In this document: positions 62,801-64,000 of the stretch, piece by piece
Layout of the letters: every line of letters begins with the position of its first letter
Position numbering within the stretch: the stretch's first letter is position 1
Source of the DNA: Limnoperna fortunei
Taxonomy: Eukaryota > Mollusca > Bivalvia > Mytilida > Modiolidae
Direction of reading: 5' to 3'
DNA: 64,000 bases
Assembly (NCBI GenBank): GCA_944474755.1
Contig: OX104120.1
Span: forward strand, 18,277,992-18,341,991
Notes under the pieces: model-generated
What the model saw: the letters and a program-made list of their open reading frames with translations, nothing else
Told to the model about the DNA's origin: nothing
The model's database searches: none
Program-made: the position numbers and the translations under genes

Positions 62801-63371
62801 TAGAATAGGGAACTGCTAAACATAGGTTTAAATGTAAATTAACCATTCTATCTATTGCAATTTTTTCCAGAAAAATATAGCATTTACATAGCTACAAAAA
62901 CCAATGTAGTTTGAGAAGATAGTGACTACTGCATACATTATGTTTTTTAAATTAACACAGTTTTTGTTGATAACAAGCGTTTGCATGTACTTACAATGAG
63001 TATTTGATCCAACAAATATACAAATATCACACAACAGTCTTTTATCAAACTTGAGATTTTGATATAAGTATATTATATGTCTGTATTAATAAATGAATTT
63101 GTTTTACATTGTTGTATAAAAATCATTGAACAGACCTTTTCAGCCCCTCCTGTCATTGATGTATTAAGATGGTCAACAGTTATTCCCCCTGTCACTGGTG
63201 GATTAGCCATTATCATAACACCATCAGTAGGTATCGGCTGGAAGCATATCATCTTGGCACAGAGTTTTAGTACAATACGATACATGATGCCTGGACTTAA
63301 TGTCAAGTCATCAATACTAACATCAAATACTGTGGAGACATGACGATAGCCACGATATAAACTCCAAACAT
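24018..63371 (-). CDS. large FN3/Ig-like repeat protein gene, 3' part (29 exons)
   Basis: Twenty-nine minus-strand exons were placed by AG/GT borders. Their phases agree throughout, giving 6,002 bases: two bases of a split codon, 1,999 residues and a stop at 24018-24020. The start codon, signal peptide and promoter lie beyond 64,000. The product is a chain of about 14 fibronectin-III/Ig-fold-like domains. A linker SDG-x-x-VD-x-TPP (GVIIDNSPPTVG, GAIVDATPPVP) joins them. A core W-x-GF-x-D-x-ESGI-x-x-Y-x-x-x-x-G opens each domain (WHGFTDSESGIKNY, WYGFDDPQSGLERY). Several repeats have a close cysteine pair (ACNTAYMC, SCNSAEIC), a likely disulphide. A six-cysteine segment (about 1012-1038) and a jelly-roll-like module (about 1415-1586) break the series. 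No membrane helix follows the last domain, so this isoform is probably secreted. Many introns are phase 1, as in shuffled extracellular modules. Function is unknown. Confidence 0.88.
24602..24797 (-). CDS. large gene exon 28 (1842-1907)
   Basis: Phase 0 to 1. Begins VNYQDTKSESMFF and ends in linker NISVDATPPQIN. Donor AATG|GTAGGT. Confidence 0.92.
24888..26475. repeat. 41-bp minisatellite in intron 27, about 39 units
   Basis: Units carry GCTCATTTTGGCTCAATATT and AGTAACAATCTACGGAACA. The array ends about 90 bp upstream of the exon 28 acceptor. Both flanks are more diverged (GCTGATATTGGCTC) than the core. In the sense of the gene most units read TTACTAATATTGAGCC. Confidence 0.95.
26710..27035 (-). 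CDS. large gene exon 27 (1733-1841)
   Basis: Phase 1 to 0. Contains VIYTTLTCENNAGLSS, linker SDGVRISNLPPS and core IKWSGFTDSIGVETYQ. Donor CAG|GTGAAA. Confidence 0.92.
27255..27545. repeat. dispersed repeat, copy in intron 26
   Basis: Shares CAAGTGTGAACTGTGAGCA, GATACCCCCGCT and CTTCATGCACATCTACATAT with 36503-36730. It ends in GACGGACAGACGGATGG and a C-run (about 15) bounded by TATACC and GGGGTATA. Confidence 0.7.
27826..27921 (-). CDS. large gene exon 26 (1701-1733)
   Basis: Only 96 bases (32 codons), phase 1 to 1. Holds just the core ANWDMEDLESGIKWCKWAIG, so skipping it would keep the frame but delete the domain start. Donor ATTG|GTAACT. Confidence 0.92.
28271..28372. repeat. 48-bp tandem duplication
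   Basis: ACTATATTCGTTTTTAGC to CCCCAACATACCTGCTTAC occurs twice, offset 48 bp (28278 and 28326). Confidence 0.85.
29400..29612 (-). CDS. large gene exon 25 (1630-1701)
   Basis: 71 codons in length, phase 1 to 1. Contains YIYVTAVATNAAGLQ and linker SDPILVDLTPPNIKFVFDG. Donor AGAG|GTGAGT. Confidence 0.93.
30284..31069 (-). CDS. large gene exon 24 with jelly-roll-like module (1368-1630)
   Basis: 786 bases, phase 1 to 1, several times longer than any neighbour except exon 27. It opens with YATDNAGLTS and linker SDGAIVDATPPVP. Next comes NPSFEGTGG (about 1415) and about 170 residues ending ILIDDLSVQEV. The N-P-S-F-E start and I-D-D-x-S-V end are typical of galactose-binding-like jelly-roll domains (CBM/DUF642 type); that assignment is from motif memory. 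It closes with a domain core, WDFIDPESPITDYAWAIG. Confidence 0.92.
31107..31580. repeat. dispersed element with internal 60-bp triplication
   Basis: Homologous to 46845-47170 (shared GATTCTGTTTCTCTAATTTT-like, CAAATTCTCCCAACCC and CACCGGTCAA blocks). At 31215-31403 a 60-bp piece with TTTGCGAAATGAAGAACAAA is present three times, but once in the other copy. Non-coding. Confidence 0.75.
31790..32011 (-). CDS. large gene exon 23 (1294-1368)
   Basis: Phase 1 to 1, 74 codons in length. The clearest core in the gene: HWHGFTDSESGIKNYHWCVG. Donor GAAG|GTTTGT. Confidence 0.93.
32685..32850. repeat. dispersed repeat in intron 22
   Basis: Contains CTGACGTGCATTTTGTCTA and AAGACTCATCAGACACGCTC. I associate this wording with an abundant mytilid repeat; the family was not searched. 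Confidence 0.5.
33342..33705. repeat. 28-bp minisatellite in intron 22, about 13 units
   Basis: Units CCCAAATCAGATCTCTTAC plus AACCCAGAT, some with AACCATGAT. Highly homogeneous. The ATG in the variant creates chance frames that are not genes. Confidence 0.95.
33890..34093 (-). CDS. large gene exon 22 (1226-1294)
   Basis: Phase 1 to 1. Contains VVHYTNVIAYNYAGSH and linker SDGFTIDSTNPTGGIVYDG. Donor TTAG|GTAATG. Confidence 0.92.
34230..34345 (-). mobile_element. SINE (family 1) fragment
   Basis: Blocks ATGGTTTTTAATGCCA, CGACCAGTTTTTATG and GAGTACCTGGTGAAAACCC in family order; the head is lost. Confidence 0.7.
34790..35345 (-). mobile_element. SINE (family 1) split by a MITE
   Basis: The left piece 34790-34923 runs to TTTGTCAATTA. 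The right piece 35284-35345 resumes with TAAGACTGGAGTCCAGC and continues towards the head (GAGACTGGAACCTG). The gap is exactly the 360-bp MITE. Confidence 0.8.
34924..35283. mobile_element. 360-bp foldback MITE with TA duplication, inside a SINE
   Basis: Ends TAGTCAAAAT and ATTTTGACTA. Paired inner blocks include TTGGACATTTAAATTGCAGC / GCTGCAATTTAAATGTCCAG, so almost the whole element folds on itself. The flanks are TA on both sides (34922-34923 and 35284-35285), as for Tc1/mariner-type insertions. Removing it restores the SINE sequence. Confidence 0.88.
35621..35768 (-). CDS. large gene exon 21 (1177-1226)
   Basis: Phase 0 to 1. Contains PITFDWSGKFLEAKETIEKY, a core variant. Donor GGAG|GTAGGG. 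Confidence 0.9.
36503..36730. repeat. dispersed repeat, copy in intron 20
   Basis: Partner of 27255-27545 in the same orientation, with GGGATACCCCCGCTTCGC and CTTCATGCACATCTACATAT. The 3' C-run part is missing. Confidence 0.7.
37118..37257 (-). CDS. large gene exon 20 (1130-1176)
   Basis: Phase 1 to 0. Contains SYAVFVRVWYSSNNY and a variant linker SNGIFVMGQAPALANTRG. Donor AACT|GTAAGT. Confidence 0.9.
38639..38760 (-). CDS. large gene exon 19 (1089-1130)
   Basis: Phase 2 to 1. Starts FEWSVGYSSSNTPIG, completing the WxF core from exon 18; ends MDAVFCTKQ. Donor CAAG|GTATGT. Confidence 0.87.
38839..38878. repeat. (AAT)n microsatellite
   Basis: About 13 AAT units in intron 18, 79 bp upstream of the exon 19 acceptor. 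Confidence 0.95.
39225..39392 (+). mobile_element. SINE (family 1), diverged
   Basis: GATTGCCTGTTTTCCTACAG, GGGTTTTCTCCAAATACTG and a CAAACAAACAAAAAC tail. It lies in intron 18, about 24 bp upstream of exon 18's 3' end. Confidence 0.75.
39416..39548 (-). CDS. large gene exon 18 (1045-1089)
   Basis: Phase 1 to 2. Contains LLLVEDSNGYSTKDQTV and ends LKPLW. The acceptor (TTTAATAG) has a poor pyrimidine tract, so the exact start is less certain. Donor TTGTG|GTAAGA. Confidence 0.78.
40505..41172. mobile_element. non-autonomous element with short inverted ends
   Basis: CGCTCACCTGGAACCCAAATG at left mirrors TGACCTTTGGTCCAGGTGAGC at right. The interior has GGGCAATAACTCCTATAAAG and GGCCAGTGGTTTCAGAGGAG, phrases that I recall from many molluscan intergenic repeats. 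No coding capacity. Confidence 0.6.
41266..41440 (-). CDS. large gene exon 17, six-cysteine segment (987-1045)
   Basis: Phase 0 to 1. Contains CNAMSCEGHCVC, then further cysteines within 20 residues: six in about 27. This resembles a small disulphide-knotted module, EGF-like in density but not clearly in spacing. Donor GCCA|GTAAGT. It replaces the expected TPP linker. Confidence 0.87.
41607..41744 (-). CDS. large gene exon 16 (941-986)
   Basis: 46 whole codons, phase 0 to 0. Starts EESKRYSHTTT and ends LFITVWAVNG, the usual late strand of a domain. Donor TGGG|GTAAGT. It is too short to stand out as a frame and was found by splice and phase fit. Confidence 0.87.
42249..42433 (-). CDS. large gene exon 15 (879-940)
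   Basis: Phase 1 to 0. Contains LAWLGFSDVHSNIDHYRVHI, a variant core with SNI for SGI. Donor CAAG|GTACAG. Confidence 0.9.
42740..42975 (-). mobile_element. SINE (family 1)
   Basis: From the TGTTTGTTTGTTTGAATGG tail through ATGGCATCCAGTTTTTATTG to a decayed head (GAGACTCGAACCTGCAATT, the B box region). In intron 14. Confidence 0.85.
43214..43367 (-). CDS. large gene exon 14 (828-879)
   Basis: Phase 0 to 1. Contains VTYYVTLISCNSAEIC and linker SPGMFVDSTPPSRG. Donor AGAG|GTATGT. Confidence 0.92.
43857..44086 (-). CDS. large gene exon 13 (751-827)
   Basis: Phase 1 to 0. Begins LWSESFSNGFLVDNTPP; core IEWAVNDAESFIKRQY. Donor GCCT|GTAAGT. Confidence 0.92.
44603..44814 (-). CDS. large gene exon 12 (680-751)
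   Basis: Phase 2 to 1. Core KWYGFDDPQSGLERYVW and strand KRIYVTVRAYNKAG. Donor GCTG|GTAATT. Confidence 0.92.
46226..46412 (-). CDS. large gene exon 11 (618-680)
   Basis: Phase 1 to 2. Contains LRYYITVTACNTAYMC and linker SDGVIIDNSPPTVGAVQDG. Donor TGAT|GTAAGT. It has no stand-alone long frame; the neighbouring phases support it. Confidence 0.87.
46619..46770 (+). repeat. dispersed repeat, internally deleted copy
   Basis: Reverse complement of parts of 48085-48353: TAATTATTAGGGCC at left, GTGTGGGTAGATAATATCAAG in the middle, ACTGATATCTAGTTATT at right. The middle 90 bp are missing. Confidence 0.75.
46845..47170. repeat. dispersed element, partner of 31107-31580
   Basis: Begins with a local palindrome (GGATTATCGG / CCGATAATCC) and shares TTTCTCTAATTTTATGAAG, AAATTCTCCCAACCCC and CACCGGTCAAACGGTTGAA with its partner. 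Confidence 0.7.
48085..48353 (-). repeat. dispersed repeat, longer copy
   Basis: Inverted partner of 46619-46770 in the same intron (intron 10). Contains AAGGTCAAAGGTCATCAACC and GGACGGACGGACACATGGAT. Confidence 0.75.
48511..48787 (-). CDS. large gene exon 10 (526-618)
   Basis: Phase 0 to 1. Begins AFNKAGLSSLATSW, linker VETTPPTAGHVYDG, core CWEGFHESHSTITEYYVSVG. I place the donor at AATG|GTAAAA because it gives phase 1 and joins exon 11 as in the other repeats. The frame stays open to 48394, so a longer form is possible. Confidence 0.8.
49321..49470 (-). repeat. decayed tandem copies of the exon 9 donor region
   Basis: In gene sense, exon 9 ends CATTACTATTATATTAATG then TCAGG|GTAAGT. About 54 bp on, CATTGCTACAACATGAATG then TCAGG|TTGTC repeats it with the GT lost. 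About 44 bp further, TACTACAACATTACTGTTGG then AAGTTTGTTGATAAT is a third copy. Shared downstream text is AATATGAGG. Copies are strongly diverged. Confidence 0.7.
49444..49627 (-). CDS. large gene exon 9 (464-525)
   Basis: Phase 2 to 0. Contains WKDVFTDLESGIDYYMWSIG, a classic domain start, and ends YYYINVR. Donor CAGG|GTAAGT. Decayed copies of this exon's 3' end follow in the intron. Confidence 0.9.
50459..50594 (-). CDS. large gene exon 8 (419-464)
   Basis: Phase 1 to 2. Begins VDFANRTTIAV, with linker AITVDATPPARSN. Donor CCTTG|GTAAGT. Confidence 0.9.
51880..52215. repeat. dispersed repeat with partial self-duplication
   Basis: AAGTAGATATGCGA ... CACCTGAAAT ... AAAATTTCAAGTGGT occurs near 51908 and again near 52030. 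The right edge has ACCACTATACCCC. Intron 7. Confidence 0.6.
52430..52997. mobile_element. 568-bp foldback MITE with TA duplication
   Basis: Ends CTAAACTTTACCGTGTCAAT and GATTGACACGGTAAAGTTTAG, with arms of about 180 bp (paired TGATCCTTTTGTAAATCTTT / AAAGATTTACAAAAGGATCA). TA lies on both sides. It sits 33 bp from the 50-bp donor array. Confidence 0.87.
53031..53630 (-). repeat. twelve 50-bp units containing a splice donor
   Basis: Exactly 12 units of 50 bp. Each, in gene sense, reads AATGGGTACCAGTATTGTGC, then TACTCTGAAAG|GTAAGTAG, then AACTGACACAG. The unit nearest exon 7 is its true 3' end. Variants include TATTATGC (two units), GTCCTACTC (two units) and CTAAAAG (one unit). Confidence 0.95.
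53600..53716 (-). CDS. large gene exon 7, donor inside a 50-bp array (380-419)
   Basis: 117 bases, phase 1 to 1. Contains HRLNLQNGYQYYATLK, the strand that pairs with AVDFANR of exon 8. The last 31 bases and the donor GAAAG|GTAAGT are the terminal unit of twelve 50-bp tandem copies. The exon has TATTATGC where most copies have TATTGTGC. Confidence 0.9.
53990..54095 (-). CDS. large gene exon 6 (345-380)
   Basis: Phase 0 to 1. Core motif VNWDGFLDVEEE followed by SGIKEYILGIG, with a short insertion between the WxGF and SGI parts. Donor ATTG|GTAAGT. Confidence 0.9.
54321..54447 (+). mobile_element. SINE 3' half inside the 37-bp satellite, copy 1
   Basis: TCTCCGGGTACTCCGGCTTCC, AAAAACTGGACGCCATGA and a CAAACAAAAAA tail, with satellite units on both sides (GGTAATACGTTTGATGCC at left). 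Confidence 0.85.
54500..54631 (+). mobile_element. SINE 3' half inside the satellite, copy 2
   Basis: Same truncation point (TTTCCTACCACAG) and the same flanking satellite as copy 1, offset about 180 bp. It was therefore copied together with satellite units rather than inserted afresh. The two copies differ by a modest number of substitutions. Confidence 0.85.
58014..58231 (-). CDS. large gene exon 5, donor inside a 37-bp array (272-344)
   Basis: Phase 1 to 0. Contains TRYTVCLHADRK and linker SDGIIVDLTPPIEG, ending INPKTYYQ. The last roughly 26 coding bases and the donor TACCAG|GTATAA are the first unit (minus strand) of the 37-bp array that fills intron 5. Read-through meets a stop at once (GTA TAA). 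Confidence 0.88.
58862..59101 (-). CDS. large gene exon 4 (192-272)
   Basis: Phase 1 to 1. Contains GKPVFLTKNDRWTSPDQDY and VDPCSHPDAIRCGTT. Donor ACAA|GTAAGT. The longest simple frame here (58913-59095) is in another frame; the phases of exons 3 and 5 decide this one. Confidence 0.85.
59268..59385 (-). mobile_element. SINE (family 1) fragment
   Basis: TTTGTTTGAATGGTGTTAAA, TGTGGTGTCCAGATTTTATT and GGAAGCTGGAGTAC in order; intron 3. Confidence 0.75.
59905..59995 (-). mobile_element. SINE (family 1) fragment, old
   Basis: CTTTCAGCAACTTTTCAGC, GGCATCCACTTTTTATTC and GAGTACCCAGAGAAAACC; heavily eroded. Confidence 0.65.
60259..60433 (-). CDS. large gene exon 3 (134-192)
   Basis: Phase 0 to 1. 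Begins ISFQLQLNRTMDFSRCKRL; ends in a degenerate linker NIVIDAVA. Donor GCAG|GTAAGC. A 43-bp minisatellite begins about 35 bp upstream of the acceptor. Confidence 0.85.
60465..60805. repeat. 43-bp minisatellite A in intron 2, 8 units
   Basis: CTTCAGTGGCCATGTAAAC at 60497, 60540, 60583 and so on; the last unit is 3 bp short. It starts about 35 bp from the exon 3 acceptor and shares TGTAAACAGAATAACAAC with the flank. Confidence 0.95.
60945..61320. repeat. 43-bp minisatellite B in intron 2, about 8 units
   Basis: CAACATGACACCTTTAATGA at 43-bp spacing (60982, 61025, 61068) with alternating GACAAATCTGATTGG and CCAAAGCTGACTGG. It ends about 30 bp past the exon 2 donor. Sequence is unrelated to array A despite the same period. 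Confidence 0.95.
61351..61515 (-). CDS. large gene exon 2 (79-133)
   Basis: 55 whole codons, phase 0 to 0, starting LMVTIDTFYDPDIED and ending TTNGNK|GTAAAT. This is a divergent start of a domain lacking the usual WxGF core. The 41-bp spacing to the next array means the donor lies next to minisatellite DNA. Confidence 0.83.
61516..63135. other. intron 1, no feature recognised
   Basis: AT-rich intron of 1.6 kb. Small frames on both strands lack motifs. No repeat family was recognised. Confidence 0.5.
63136..63371 (-). CDS. large gene exon 1 of window (residues 1-78)
   Basis: Phase 1 in, 0 out. Contains YRIVLKLCAKMICFQP (cysteine pair) and a linker GVMIMANPPVTGG. The donor reads AAG|GTCTGT, weaker than its neighbours. 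The acceptor AG is at 63372-63373. Upstream exons lie outside the window. Confidence 0.85.
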
Positions 63372-63419
63372 CTAAAAAATATTGACATATAAAGGTCAAG
63401 AAGAAAAACTTTATAATAT

Positions 63420-63530
63420 ACTGTGGTTTCATTTATTTTCGTTGGTATCAATTTTCGTGGTTAGAGGAAAAAAGACATTTCGTGGGATTCTTAAATTTGT
63501 GGTTCGCGGAATCAAACAAAACATCAAAAA
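63420..63530. repeat. dispersed repeat in the intron upstream of exon 1
   Basis: TTCATTTATTTTCGTTGG, CAATTTTCGTGG, TTCGTGGGATTCTTAAATTT and GTGGTTCGCGG, a phrase pattern I recall from bivalve genomes. Not searched. Confidence 0.5.
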
Positions 63531-63709
63531 TGAAAATTGGTTAAATTGCTTACAAATTTTCTGTATTCATACAGAGTTAGTCTGGACATTTTCTCATACA
63601 TCATTTTCAAGATATAATCGCTCTCGGGAGGTGACAATTGTAATGCTGATCACGGGATTTCAGAGAAATTTCTGGTACTTTTATTGGAAAGCGGCGACAT
63701 AAAAACAAA

Positions 63710-63859
63710 ATGGAACGGCTTAAGAAATACAATGCAAAACCTGCTTTTGTTGTAGCGTGGTGCAAAGCCCACACTAAACATAAATTTATCAAAGGAGTTA
63801 CATTTTATGCCGTATTACATTTTTGTAAACACAATTTTATAAGATGGCGTGTTGAGTAA
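63710..63859 (+). other. small open frame, 49 codons, unknown
   Basis: Starts MERLKKYNAKPAFVVAWC and ends FIRWRVE before TAA. Basic and cysteine-containing. No family recognised. It lies antisense within what is probably an intron of the large gene, so it is more likely a transposon scrap or chance than a gene. Confidence 0.15.
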
Positions 63860-64000
63860 AATGCCCTGAATAAAATCAAACGATACCATATATCCCGTGA
63901 TAGTGTACATCTAGCTAGCTATCTTGAAAACGGTGTAATGACTGTTTTGTTTTCAAAGAAACATGAAGTAATAAATATTGAACAGATTTTGTTTTCTAGC

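Overview
The window is nuclear DNA of an AT-rich, intron-rich and repeat-rich animal. The repeat types fit a bivalve mollusc, most likely a mussel-like one: tRNA-headed SINEs with CAAA tails, Jockey/CR1-like LINE 3' ends, and scattered repeats that I associate with mytilid genomes. That assignment is inference. No bacterial or organellar genes, rRNA genes, bona fide tRNA genes or CRISPR arrays were seen.

Layout. Positions 1 to about 24,000 hold no convincing host gene and are built from mobile and satellite DNA. They contain a LINE remnant split by a 602-bp palindrome-filled MITE (302-903), further LINE 3' fragments, and one LINE with an intact reverse-transcriptase frame (8296-9612). They also contain SINE copies, a long foldback element (10595-11690), two apparently identical copies of a second tRNA-headed repeat (11688-12486), a 48-bp minisatellite of about 60 units (14406-17325), hairpins and smaller arrays.

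Positions 24,018 to 63,371 on the minus strand hold most of one very large gene. I built 29 exons by hand. All intron phases agree, and together they give 6,002 coding bases: 1,999 residues and a stop. The 5' end lies beyond the window. The product is an extracellular-type chain of about 14 fibronectin-III/Ig-fold-like repeats. The repeats share a linker of the form SDG-x-x-VD-x-TPP and a core W-x-GF-x-D-x-ESGI-x-x-Y. A six-cysteine segment sits in exon 17, and a jelly-roll-like module sits inside the 786-bp exon 24. I cannot give the protein a name or a function.

The most unusual signal is in how this gene's introns are built. At three different exons (5, 7 and 9) the exon 3' end and its splice donor form the last unit of a tandem array. 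A 37-bp array with roughly 95 units and a 288-bp higher-order repeat overlaps the donor of exon 5. Exactly twelve 50-bp units overlap the donor of exon 7. A decayed set of about three copies lies at exon 9. Other introns are dominated by 41-, 28- and 43-bp minisatellites. SINEs and TA-flanked foldback MITEs are nested in several introns, and one SINE fragment has been taken into a satellite and duplicated with it.
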